NCBI GenBank assembly: GCA_022820545.1
Contig: JAJEFG010000020.1
Coordinates: forward strand, 1 to 45,079
Length of the DNA: 45,079 nucleotides
Source of the DNA: Acidobacteriota bacterium
GTDB lineage: Bacteria > Acidobacteriota > Vicinamibacteria > Marinacidobacterales > Marinacidobacteraceae
Reading direction: 5' to 3'
The notes beneath the pieces were generated by a model. That model saw only the letters and a program-made list of their open reading frames with translations, was not told the DNA's origin and did no database searches. Shown piece after piece: positions 1 to 8,373 of the stretch (position 1 is its first letter; each line of letters begins with the position of its first letter). The translations under genes were made by a program, and so were the position numbers.

Positions 1-153
1 CGCCGCAGCCGATTCCCATGGCGTGAGCCCAACCGGGAACGACTGCGCGCCGCCCGAAACGAGCCGGGCGTGGGCCCCACCTCCAAGGGGAGGAGCGCCA
101 TCAGCGCGGGTTTCGCGCTCCCGCGCGATGCCGGCCAGAGGCCGGCGCTCCGA
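1..153 (-). repeat. Edge-truncated long copy of the bipartite structured repeat
   Basis: The reverse complement of this stretch aligns over its whole length with 27012-27163, with about 85-90% identity by eye and only one or two single-base indels. The outer end, at 125-153, holds the conserved hairpin GCCGGCC-AGA-GGCCGGC followed by GCTCCGA. Just inside it lies the small hairpin TCGCGC-TCCC-GCGCGA. The element is cut by the window edge, so its other terminus is not visible. Short open frames across it are not genes. It lies downstream of the minus-strand ligase gene that ends at 252. Confidence 0.85.
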
Positions 154-211
154 GGCGGCGCCATCACTACTGCTGGCCAACCCGCACGGCTGCACTTTCA
201 CAGCAACTGGG

Positions 212-240
212 TCGATGCCGGCCGGAGGCCGGCGCTCCGA
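212..240 (+). repeat. Solo terminal unit of the bipartite repeat
   Basis: This 29-bp unit carries the perfect hairpin GCCGGCC-GGA-GGCCGGC and the constant tail GCTCCGA found at the ends of the complete elements. The neighbouring variable hairpin is absent, so it looks like a solo or truncated half unit. It ends 11 bp past the stop codon of the minus-strand ligase gene, where it could fold at the 3' end of that transcript. Confidence 0.8.
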
Positions 241-251
241 CCCGGCGTTCC

Positions 252-2144
252 CTAATCCGCGAGTTTCTCTTCCAGGAGCCCGCGGGCGATCATCGTGAAG
301 TCGTGCTCGGTCACGATGCCCACCAGCCGGCCGTCCTCCACGACCGGAAGCGATCCCACGCCCTTTTCGTTCATGAGCCGGATCGCCGCCATCGACGGCG
401 TCGAGGGCGGAATGCTGATCGGGTCCGTCTTCATCACCTCGCGGACCGGCAGGAACTCGTCCTCGTCGAGGGCGCTCTCGGCGACCAGCTTGATGATCGT
501 CCGATAGGAAACCAGCCCCACCAGCTTCTCGTCCTCCTCGACCGGGACGTGCCGGATCCGGCCCCAGTCCATGAGGATGGCGGCCCGGCGGACGGATTCG
601 TCGGGGTGGACGGTGAGGATGTCCCGAGTCATGAACTGCTCGACCCGCAGGTAGTGGTGCTTCCAGCCGCCCGAATCGCTGAGCGTCGGGGGCTCCCAGC
701 GCGCCACCGGAACGCCGGCGCCCTGCTGGCGGCGGGCGGCGCCGGTGATCGCGCTCAGCCGCTCCGAGAGCGAGGCGTGGGGGCGCAGCGACTCGTAGCC
801 CTCGAGCATCCAGCGCGCGCCCGAACGGCCGGTCCGCACCCTCTCCTCGACGATGCCGATGTAGTGATCGATGTCCCGGGACTCCAGTTCCTTGCGGGCA
901 AGTCCCTCCCGGGCCCTGGGCAGGAGTTCCTCGAGCAGGAGGTCCCGAACCGGCCAGTGTCTCCCGTCGAGCCAGGTCAGCTCCGCCTTCAACCCCAGCC
1001 GGCTGGCGGCGAGGAAGTTCTCGGAGACGTCCGCAAAGGGGATGGCCTCGTGCGGCTCGACACCGTCGCCGGAGAGCGCGCTCATGAGGCCGAGCCAGAG
1101 CGCCATGTTCGCCACCTCGTCCGGAATGGTCGGTCCGGACGGCAGATAGCGGCTCTCGATGCGTAGGTGGGGCTTGCCGTCGGTGATCCCGTAGCAGGGG
1201 CGGTTCCAGCGCCAGACCGTCCCGTTGTGGAGCTGGAGGGCCAACAGCCGAGGCGGGTCCGCGTCTGCCTCCTCCTCGCCGCCGGCATCGAGCAGCACCG
1301 AGTGGTGGGTGATGTTCTCCCGCAGGATCTCGAGGACGCCCCCGCTCACCCAGTCCCGGCCGAAGGCGCCGCGCGCGGCGCGCTGGCGCTCGGTGGCGCG
1401 GGCGCCGCGAGTGTCGAGACTCTGCTGGAAGAGCCCGATCCGGGTCTCCCGCCAGAGCCGGCGTCCGAAGAGAAGCGGTGAATTGGGCGAACACGCGAGG
1501 ATCGGTGCGGTGACGAGCTGCGCCAGGTTGTAAAGCCGGGTGAACTCGGAGGCGCCCACCTGCAGGTGGATCTGGAAGCTGGCGTTGCAGCCCTCCGGCA
1601 TCACGTTGTCGTGGGTCGAGTGGAGTTCGTCGGCCCCCGCCATGTGAAGGTGGTACGGCTCATTTCCCCGGAGCCGGCTCAGGGCCTCGTTGAGCACGTG
1701 GTAGCGCGCCAGCGGCGTCATGTTGTCGAGCGTCATGTCCGACAGCCGGAGCGTGGGAAGAATCCCGGTCAGGCAGACATCCACCCCGACGCGCCGCGCC
1801 GCCTCCGCAGCGGCCGACATGACTTCCTCGAGACGTTTCTCGGTCCGCGACAACAGGTCGCCGGACATCATCATCGGCTCGAGGTTCGCCTCGAGGTTGA
1901 AGCGGGCGATCTCGGTGGTGAACGACGGATCGTCCAGTTCCTTCAGCACCTCCATCGCCTTCGGTGCGGGGCGGTTGCCCTCACCGATCAGGAACATTTC
2001 CTGTTCCACCCCGACGCGGTAGACGCCCTCCTCGATTCTCTGCTCCCCGATCAACGTCTCCAGTTTGCGCAGGTCGGTGAACAGCCGCTTCTCGAACCGG
2101 CGCAGTTCTTCGCCGGACACCGCGCGCGCATCGAGCCGACCCAT
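252..2144 (-). CDS. GCS2-family glutamate-cysteine ligase-like protein with C-terminal CBS pair
   Basis: A 630-residue cytosolic protein with no signal peptide. The first 470 or so residues match the GCS2 family of carboxylate-amine ligases, which join an amino acid to glutamate using ATP. Visible motifs are GVEQEMFLI (45-53), FNLEANLEP (82-90), CNASFQIHLQV (186-196) and HLRIESRYLPSGP (326-338). Residues 505-622 form two CBS motifs, each opening with a VxxxM segment and closing with the usual LVGLVS or LVGIVT strand; such pairs bind adenine nucleotides in other proteins. A regulatory role for the CBS pair is therefore plausible, and the true substrate is unproven. It is the last gene of a minus-strand run, 54 bp after the ABC ATPase gene. 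The start is ATG at 2144. Confidence 0.85.
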   Translation of the reverse strand: MGRLDARAVSGEELRRFEKRLFTDLRKLETLIGEQRIEEGVYRVGVEQEMFLIGEGNRPAPKAMEVLKELDDPSFTTEIARFNLEANLEPMMMSGDLLSRTEKRLEEVMSAAAEAARRVGVDVCLTGILPTLRLSDMTLDNMTPLARYHVLNEALSRLRGNEPYHLHMAGADELHSTHDNVMPEGCNASFQIHLQVGASEFTRLYNLAQLVTAPILACSPNSPLLFGRRLWRETRIGLFQQSLDTRGARATERQRAARGAFGRDWVSGGVLEILRENITHHSVLLDAGGEEEADADPPRLLALQLHNGTVWRWNRPCYGITDGKPHLRIESRYLPSGPTIPDEVANMALWLGLMSALSGDGVEPHEAIPFADVSENFLAASRLGLKAELTWLDGRHWPVRDLLLEELLPRAREGLARKELESRDIDHYIGIVEERVRTGRSGARWMLEGYESLRPHASLSERLSAITGAARRQQGAGVPVARWEPPTLSDSGGWKHHYLRVEQFMTRDILTVHPDESVRRAAILMDWGRIRHVPVEEDEKLVGLVSYRTIIKLVAESALDEDEFLPVREVMKTDPISIPPSTPSMAAIRLMNEKGVGSLPVVEDGRLVGIVTEHDFTMIARGLLEEKLAD

Positions 2145-2198
2145 TAGGTCCGGGATTCTAGGGGCGCGCCCCGGAAAGCGCCGCGCCGGGGGAGCCGG

Positions 2199-2882
<684 letters not shown>

Positions 2883-2959
2883 GGGTTCTCCTTTTCGGAC
2901 GCCCTGGGTTGGACTTTTGTTCCGGGCCGCGTCCCCGGGTGCGCGGTCGAACCGGGCCA

Positions 2960-4213
2960 TCATCGCAAACGGATCCGGTCGTGCCCCGCCCAGGCCGCCG
3001 GGTCGGAAAGGATCACGGTGTCGCCCTCGGCCAGGCCCTCGCGGATCTCCACGGTGTTGACCGAGGCCTTGCCGAGCCGCACCCGCACCCGGACGGCGTG
3101 GTCGCCTTCCCCGCTCAGCCGGAAGAGGTCCACCTCGTCTCCTTCCTGGCCGAAGGCCGGACGACCCACGTGCAGCACGTCGTCGAGACGCTCGATCTCC
3201 ACAAGGCCGTCCACCGACAGTTCGCTACGGGCGCCGCGCGGCAGATCCCCGGTGAAGGCAACGTCCACCGTCACCGTGCCGTCGCGGACCGCCGGCTCCA
3301 CGCGGATGACGCGTCCGGGCACGATGCCGTTCCGGGTGTCCACGCTGGCCGACTGCCCGACCTCGATGTCCTTCGCCTGGACTTCGGCGATCCGCAGCTC
3401 CGCCTTCAGGCGAGCCGGTTCGGCGACCCGGGCCAGATTGTCGCCTTCCACGACCTGCTGGCCGGCCTCCGCGGACACCTCTTCGAGGACCCCCGCAATC
3501 CCGGCGCGAACCTCGAGCCGCGACACGAGTTCGCGCTTCAGGTCGAAGACGGCCCGCAGCCGCGCCACCCGGGCCTCTTCCGCCGCGAGTTCCGCCGCCG
3601 CCACTTGTTCGGCGAGTTGCAGCCGTTCCGCTTCGTGCCGGGCTCGCGCCTCCAGTTCGCTGGCGGCGCCCTGACTGTCCTCCAGGGTGATCCTGCCGAT
3701 GATCCCCTCGGCGTAGATCTGGGCGTCCGCCTCCGCGTCGAGGGCCGCCTGACGGGCTTCCGCCTCGACCGAAGCGAGCACCGACCGCTGGTTCAGCACC
3801 TGGCGGCGCAACTGGACGCGGCGGTCGTCGAGGTCCGCTTCGGCAGCGGCGAGTTCGAGTTCCGCGGCCGTCAGTTCCTGGACGAGGCTGGGGTTCTCGA
3901 GCGTGAGGATCGCCGTGTCGGGCTCGACCCGGACCCCGGGGAGCGCGTGCACCGCGGCGACCCTCCCGGAACTGCCGGCCGCCACCCGCCGGACGTCCAC
4001 CGGGACCAGCGTGCCGGGCCCCCGCACGCTCAACAGCATCTCGCCCCGCCTGACGGTGTCCACGAACACCGTGCCACGGTCCACGCTCGGCGCGGCGGGC
4101 GCCAGACGGAGGGCGAAGAGCACGAGCGCCGCCAGCCCGCCGCCGCCGAGCGCCATCAGAACGAGGCGCCGGCGCCGGCGGCCTTCGGCGATTCCTTCGC
4201 GGGCGATGTCCAT
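2960..4213 (-). CDS. Efflux periplasmic adaptor, HlyD/MacA family
   Basis: A 417-residue membrane-anchored adaptor, expected to bridge an inner-membrane transporter and an outer-membrane exit duct. A basic stretch is followed by one membrane segment (about residues 17-37). Next come a beta-barrel/lipoyl half, a long Ala/Glu/Arg-rich coiled-coil hairpin (about 130-255), the returning lipoyl half and C-terminal beta-domains. The ATG at 4213 is preferred over a start at 4264, which would run into the upstream gene; a GGAAGAG-like ribosome site precedes it. The gene starts 22 bp after the phosphodiesterase stop and is followed by the ATPase, as in MacAB-type operons. The tripartite partners (permease and outer-membrane channel) are not in the window. 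Confidence 0.88.
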   Translation of the reverse strand: MDIAREGIAEGRRRRRLVLMALGGGGLAALVLFALRLAPAAPSVDRGTVFVDTVRRGEMLLSVRGPGTLVPVDVRRVAAGSSGRVAAVHALPGVRVEPDTAILTLENPSLVQELTAAELELAAAEADLDDRRVQLRRQVLNQRSVLASVEAEARQAALDAEADAQIYAEGIIGRITLEDSQGAASELEARARHEAERLQLAEQVAAAELAAEEARVARLRAVFDLKRELVSRLEVRAGIAGVLEEVSAEAGQQVVEGDNLARVAEPARLKAELRIAEVQAKDIEVGQSASVDTRNGIVPGRVIRVEPAVRDGTVTVDVAFTGDLPRGARSELSVDGLVEIERLDDVLHVGRPAFGQEGDEVDLFRLSGEGDHAVRVRVRLGKASVNTVEIREGLAEGDTVILSDPAAWAGHDRIRLR

Positions 4214-4235
4214 GCCGGTGGCTCTTCCCCCGCAA

Positions 4236-6212
4236 TTAACGCTGCGGGCCCGACGGGGTTCCACCGGTCGGACGGACGAGAGGCGCCCCGCCGAGCAACG
4301 ACCGGCCCGGCAATGCCGGGTCCGCCGGCAGCCCCAGCAGGTCCAGCGCGGTCGGAACCACGTCGAGAGCGCTGGCCCGCGGCCATTCCGACGCCGCCGG
4401 GATCCGCGGCCCCCAGGCGGCCAGCACCGCGAGCATGTCGCGGCGGGTCGGCGCGAAGCCGTGGTTCCCCGCCGGGCGCGCCGGCCTCACGATGTCTTCC
4501 GCTGGCCGGGCCGAGGTCAGGAAACCCGGCCGCAGCAGCGGAAAGAGATCGCCCGTGGTGGCGCCGCCGGGCTGCACCCGGCCCCGGGCAACCGGTTCGA
4601 GGAATCCGGTGACGACGGGCTCTCCGTCCGCGCGAATCGCGAGCAGCGCGGAGCGGACCGCCGCGAGCACCGCCGCTTCCTGATCCCGGGCCACCGTCCC
4701 TTCGGGGCGCGACGCGCGGTTGATCGCCACGCTCCCGTCGGCCGTTGTCAGGAGCATCGCCTTCGTTCGGGAGAGGTCCACCGTCCCGTCGGGGCCGAAG
4801 GCGAGGAGCCCGGCCCGCTCGAGCGCCACGTTGAGGTGCAGGAGCCGGTCGGTGCCGGACATCCCGTGGTCGCTCACCACCAGGAGATGGGCTCCGGAGG
4901 TTTCGGCCAGCGCGAACAGCCTCCCCAGGACCCGGTCCACTTCGGCGAACGCTCCGGCGAGGACCGGCCGCAGCGATGCGGCCAGCGGGGGGTCGTGCGT
5001 GGGGAGCCGCTCGTCGAGCCGCCCGAAGAGGAGGTGGCCCAGCTCGTCGGCCATCGGCAGATAGAGGGCGATGAGGTTCCAGTCCGGGAGCGAGGCCGCC
5101 GCGTCGAGGTGTGCCAGGGCGGAGTCAGCCACTACACCGGCAACCTCGAGCAGCCGGGACTCGGCGGCCCCTTCGCCGCCTTCGGCCCGGGTGCTGCCGA
5201 GGCGGCCTGACGCGTACTCCGCAGCGCCGACCGTCCGCGGCCACTCGGGCTCGCCGAGCCGGTCGTCCCAGAATGCCTCCGGATGCGCCCCCATTTCGCT
5301 CGTCCCGCCGCGGAGGACGAGATAGCGCGCGGGCGACCCGGCAGCGGGGGCCGCCGCCGCGAACGCCCGCACCCGGAACTCGACCCGGCGGCCCTCCGCT
5401 TCGGCGCTGATGGGCCCGGAAAACTCCGCGCCGGCCCCGACCCCGACGCGGGCCAGCCAGATGGGCGCGCCCCGTTCGGGATCGCGGTCGCCCGGGTCCT
5501 CCAGCACTCCGAAGGTGTCCCAACCGCGCCCCGGATTCAGGGGATCGTCGAGAAAGACCCCCAGGAAGCCCGTCCCTCCCACCTCGAAACGGAAAACACC
5601 CGGACTTCCACCAACCCGCGGGGAAGCGCGCCCCGCGTCAAGCGGCAGTGGGGCCGCGGCGAGCAGCGGATTCCGGGTCTCGTCGAGGGTCGCCGGGGGC
5701 AACCGCACGTCGCCGTAACCGGTGAGGATGTAGAGCTCTCCGCGCCGCTCGGGACCGAGCCGGCCCAGCGCCGCATCGAGCGGGAACGTGTGGGTCGTAT
5801 GGAGCGCGACGGCCCGCCGGCCGGCGCGGGCCGCGCGCGTCCACAGCGGATCGGCCCGGAGGAGGGCCGCCGAGAACCCGTCCCGCGTGTCCAGGAGGGT
5901 GTGGGAATCGGCCGGCAGCGCGAGGACCGAATTGCCGGTGATGCCGGTCTCCCGACCCGGAAGCCCCGTCCAGATCATGGCGAACGACGGGGCGGTCTTG
6001 GACGGGAACGCCGTCACCATCCCGTCCGAGAAGGCCCCCTCGTCGCGGAGCCGCGCGAAGTTGGGCAGCACGCCGTCCCGGAGGAATCCCTGGACCAGCT
6101 CGTAGCCGCCGCCGTCCACCGCGAGCACGAGCAAACGTGGTTCCGGTGCGGCCGCGGCAACCCAAGAGGGGGCCGTGCAGAGCGCCGCGACCAGCGCCGC
6201 GGGCAGCCGCAT
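4236..6212 (-). CDS. Exported type I phosphodiesterase / alkaline-phosphatase-family protein
   Basis: A 658-residue predicted secreted hydrolase of the nucleotide pyrophosphatase/phosphodiesterase branch of the alkaline phosphatase superfamily. A Sec signal occupies about residues 1-22. Metal-site and active-site landmarks follow: the AVDGGG aspartate (33), SKTAPSF with the likely nucleophile Thr73, PMADELGH, VVSDHGM and a C-terminal NHGFAP. The large insert between the first block and the PMADELGH block is not recognised. The start is ATG at 6212, directly before the signal peptide; an in-frame GTG at 6233 is an alternative. It heads the minus-strand run that continues into the adaptor and ATPase. 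The substrate (nucleotide, phospholipid or other diester) cannot be told from sequence. Confidence 0.85.
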   Translation of the reverse strand: MRLPAALVAALCTAPSWVAAAAPEPRLLVLAVDGGGYELVQGFLRDGVLPNFARLRDEGAFSDGMVTAFPSKTAPSFAMIWTGLPGRETGITGNSVLALPADSHTLLDTRDGFSAALLRADPLWTRAARAGRRAVALHTTHTFPLDAALGRLGPERRGELYILTGYGDVRLPPATLDETRNPLLAAAPLPLDAGRASPRVGGSPGVFRFEVGGTGFLGVFLDDPLNPGRGWDTFGVLEDPGDRDPERGAPIWLARVGVGAGAEFSGPISAEAEGRRVEFRVRAFAAAAPAAGSPARYLVLRGGTSEMGAHPEAFWDDRLGEPEWPRTVGAAEYASGRLGSTRAEGGEGAAESRLLEVAGVVADSALAHLDAAASLPDWNLIALYLPMADELGHLLFGRLDERLPTHDPPLAASLRPVLAGAFAEVDRVLGRLFALAETSGAHLLVVSDHGMSGTDRLLHLNVALERAGLLAFGPDGTVDLSRTKAMLLTTADGSVAINRASRPEGTVARDQEAAVLAAVRSALLAIRADGEPVVTGFLEPVARGRVQPGGATTGDLFPLLRPGFLTSARPAEDIVRPARPAGNHGFAPTRRDMLAVLAAWGPRIPAASEWPRASALDVVPTALDLLGLPADPALPGRSLLGGAPLVRPTGGTPSGPQR

Positions 6213-6262
6213 CCGGCCCGAAAGAGTCCTCACCCGGCGAACCCTAGCGGCAAGTTGGCGCG

Positions 6263-6271
6263 TGCTACGAT
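6263..6271 (+). promoter_or_regulatory. Extended -10 box TGCTACGAT just before apaG
   Basis: TGC followed by TACGAT lies 7 nt before the GTG start of apaG, and no Shine-Dalgarno sequence is visible. Transcription would begin at or next to the start codon, so a leaderless mRNA is likely. No good -35 hexamer is seen. The same GCTANNNT pattern precedes several other genes in the window. Confidence 0.35.
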
Positions 6272-6278
6272 CAAATCC

Positions 6279-6677
6279 GTGCGCCAGGAAGTCTTCACTT
6301 CTTCCGCCACGACCCGGGGAATTCGGGTGGACGTGGAGGCGCGTTTCGCGGACCGGCGCCCCGAGCCGGACCCGGCCTGGCTGTTCCAGTACGACATTGC
6401 CATCACCAACGAGTCCGAGGAATTGGTGCAGTTGCTGAGCCGGCACTGGGTCATCGAACACGGCGAAGGCCGGATCGAAGAGGTCCGCGGCCCCGGAGTG
6501 GTCGGCGCCCGTCCCTATCTGGTTCCCGGCGAGTCCTTTCACTACTCCTCATGGTGTCCGCTCCGCGCGCCTTTCGGCTCGATGCGGGGGTCCTACCTGA
6601 TGGAGATTCCGGGCGGGCAGCGCTTCAAGGTCGAGATCGCGCAGTTCACGCTGAGCGAACCGGTCACGCTGCACTGA
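6279..6677 (+). CDS. apaG: ApaG-type protein
   Basis: A 132-residue single-domain protein (immunoglobulin-like beta sandwich) matching ApaG. Family landmarks are the YDIAITNESEE strand, VQLLSRHWVIEHGEGR, EVRGPGVVGARPYLVPGE, the Y-S-S-W segment and GSMRGSYLMEI. ApaG is linked genetically to Ap4A metabolism and cation efflux in enterobacteria, but its biochemical role is unsettled. The likely start is GTG at 6279: the upstream in-frame extension lies antisense to the phosphodiesterase and has no family match. The gene is divergent from that phosphodiesterase and is followed 23 bp later by a methyltransferase gene, so the two are probably cotranscribed. Confidence 0.93.
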   Translation: MRQEVFTSSATTRGIRVDVEARFADRRPEPDPAWLFQYDIAITNESEELVQLLSRHWVIEHGEGRIEEVRGPGVVGARPYLVPGESFHYSSWCPLRAPFGSMRGSYLMEIPGGQRFKVEIAQFTLSEPVTLH

Positions 6678-6700
6678 GGAATTCACGGAGGTCCGGCGGC

Positions 6701-7516
6701 ATGAGTCGGGGCCGAAGGCGGCGTCCGTCCATGGCCGACCAGGCGGACCGCTATCACCTCTACCAGAACTCCGTCCAGGACGCTCCAGCCGACGCCGCAT
6801 TCCTGGACGACGAGTTCCACCGCCGCCGGGCTCGCCGGGCGCGCTCCCTGCGCGAGGATTTCTGCGGCACCGCCGCTCTCTCCTGCGAGTTCGTCGCCCG
6901 CCATCCGGGGAGCCGGGCGATCGGGGTGGACCTCGACCCGGACCCGCTCGCCTGGGGACGCGAACACAACATCGCGAGCCTGAGCCGCGCGGAACAGACG
7001 CGGATCGAACTGGTCGAGAGCGACGTCCTGGAGATCGCCGAGCCCCGGGTGGACCTGGTCGCGGCGATGAACTTCAGCTACTGGATCTTCGAGACGCGCG
7101 ACCTGATGCGGGAGTACTTCGAGCGCGTCCGCCGCGCCCTGAACCCCGACGGGCTCTTCTTCATCGACGCCTACGGCGGCTCGGACTGCCACGAGGAGAA
7201 GGAGTACGCGCGCGAGGAAGACGGGTTCGACTTCATCTGGGACCAGGTCGCGTTCGATCCCATCAGCGGACGCATGCACTGTGCGATCCACTACGAGTTC
7301 CCGGACGGCAGCCGGTTGAGGAACGCCTTCCGCTACCAGTGGCGCTTCTGGTCGCTTCCCGAGTTGCGCGAACTGCTCGAGGAAGCCGGGTATTCGAAGA
7401 CGGTCGTGCTCTGGGAAGGCGCCGACGAGAACGGCGACGGGAACGGCGAGTTCGAAGAGGTCACCGAAGGCTCCGCCGACGAGACCTGGATCGCCTACCT
7501 GGTCAGCGAGCCCTGA
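6701..7516 (+). CDS. Class I SAM-dependent methyltransferase, substrate unknown
   Basis: A 271-residue cytosolic protein with a Rossmann-type SAM-binding core. The glycine-rich loop is replaced by DFCGTAALSCEFV, followed by the acidic IGVDLDPD end of strand 2, VESDVLEI and the motif IV-like VDLVAAMNFSYWIF. LNPDGLFFIDAYGG corresponds to the later core strand. This DFCGTA-type subgroup is widespread, but its substrate is not known to me. The start is ATG at 6701, with GGAGG 9 nt upstream; ATG at 6731 is possible. The C terminus is rich in Gly, Asp and Glu. It follows apaG by 23 bp and precedes a CinA-type gene by 34 bp, consistent with one transcript. Confidence 0.82.
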   Translation: MSRGRRRRPSMADQADRYHLYQNSVQDAPADAAFLDDEFHRRRARRARSLREDFCGTAALSCEFVARHPGSRAIGVDLDPDPLAWGREHNIASLSRAEQTRIELVESDVLEIAEPRVDLVAAMNFSYWIFETRDLMREYFERVRRALNPDGLFFIDAYGGSDCHEEKEYAREEDGFDFIWDQVAFDPISGRMHCAIHYEFPDGSRLRNAFRYQWRFWSLPELRELLEEAGYSKTVVLWEGADENGDGNGEFEEVTEGSADETWIAYLVSEP

Positions 7517-7550
7517 CGGCGGAGCCCTTCCACTCCCCCACCGAGACTCC

Positions 7551-8249
7551 ATGCCGCCGCGCCCTGCCGCCGCGTTCCTCGTCATCGGCAACGAGATCCT
7601 TTCCGGGAAGGTCGCGGACACGAACACCGGCCTGTTGGCCCGGCTGCTCCGCAAGCAAGGGATCGCTCTCCAGCGGGTGGTCACCATCCCCGACGAGCCG
7701 GAGGTCATCGCCGCGGAAACCGCCCAGCTCTCCGAGGCTCACGACTTCCTGTTCACCTCGGGCGGGGTGGGAGCCACCCACGACGACCTCACCATGGAAG
7801 GCGTCGCTCGCGCGTTCGGAACCACGGTGATCCACCATCCCCGCTTCCTCGAATCGCTGCGGGAACGCGGCCTCGAAGCGAGCCATCGGGACCTCGCCCG
7901 CGTTCCGGAGGGCGCCGAGCTTCGCCAGGGACAAAGCGGCGCCTGGCCGGTGGTCGTGATGCGAAACGTCTGGATCCTTCCCGGCCTGCCCCCGGTCTTC
8001 GAGCGCAAGCTGGAGATCCTGGCCGAGTGCCTTCCGGAAGGGCCCCGGTACTTCGCCGACGAGGAGTTGGTGCCCCGCCCCGAGGAGGAGCTGATCCCGC
8101 TCCTCGACCGGGTCGTGGCGGCCCATCCCCAGGTCCAGATCGGCTCCTACCCGGTGGCGGCGGGGACCCGCATCACGCTCGACGGCGACGACGGACAGGC
8201 GGTAGCCAACGCCGCCGCCGCCCTCCGGAATGGCCTCACGGCACTGTAG
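7551..8249 (+). CDS. CinA N-terminal-type MoCF/molybdopterin-binding domain protein
   Basis: A 232-residue cytosolic protein made of a MoCF-biosynthesis fold, as in the N-terminal half of CinA and in FAD-synthase-associated domains. Motifs are IGNEILSGKVADTN near the start and SGGVGATHDDLTMEGVA around residues 65-85, then VWILPGLPPVFE. The C-terminal deamidase domain of full CinA is absent, as is common for the short form. In CinA this fold hydrolyses ADP-ribose or binds a nucleotide; activity here is inferred only from family. The start ATG is at 7551, 34 bp after the methyltransferase. A repeat unit lies between its stop and the next gene. Confidence 0.88.
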   Translation: MPPRPAAAFLVIGNEILSGKVADTNTGLLARLLRKQGIALQRVVTIPDEPEVIAAETAQLSEAHDFLFTSGGVGATHDDLTMEGVARAFGTTVIHHPRFLESLRERGLEASHRDLARVPEGAELRQGQSGAWPVVVMRNVWILPGLPPVFERKLEILAECLPEGPRYFADEELVPRPEEELIPLLDRVVAAHPQVQIGSYPVAAGTRITLDGDDGQAVANAAAALRNGLTAL

Positions 8250-8256
8250 GCGGAAC

Positions 8257-8307
8257 CGGCTTGGAACGCCGGTCTCCAGGCCGGCACCGCGGCGCTCCGC
8301 GCCGCGC
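8257..8307 (-). repeat. Second-family intergenic repeat unit (GCGTTCCAAGCCG end)
   Basis: The 51 bp read on the minus strand match 44895-44945 position for position with only a few changes. Each has a GCGC-rich hairpin around GCGGAGC, then a hairpin of the GCCGG-ctggaga-CCGGC type, then GCGTTCCAAGCCG. Where the first hairpin differs (G/C here against A/T there), both arms change together, so pairing is kept. It starts 8 bp after the CinA-type stop codon. Confidence 0.75.
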
Positions 8308-8373
8308 GCGAGGTAACGCCCGGCCCGCCCGAAAGCGCGTCTCACCCGTTTCGGGTCAGAATGACCGGGACCA

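Noticed and set aside
23..298. Small open frames at the left edge
   Set aside because: They fall in the structured repeat copies and have no coding features.
2909..4612. A 567-codon plus-strand open frame
   Set aside because: It is antisense to the adaptor gene and phosphodiesterase end; composition only.
6213..6542. 110-residue N-terminal extension of the phosphodiesterase
   Set aside because: It is antisense to apaG, and the proper signal peptide begins at the ATG at 6212.
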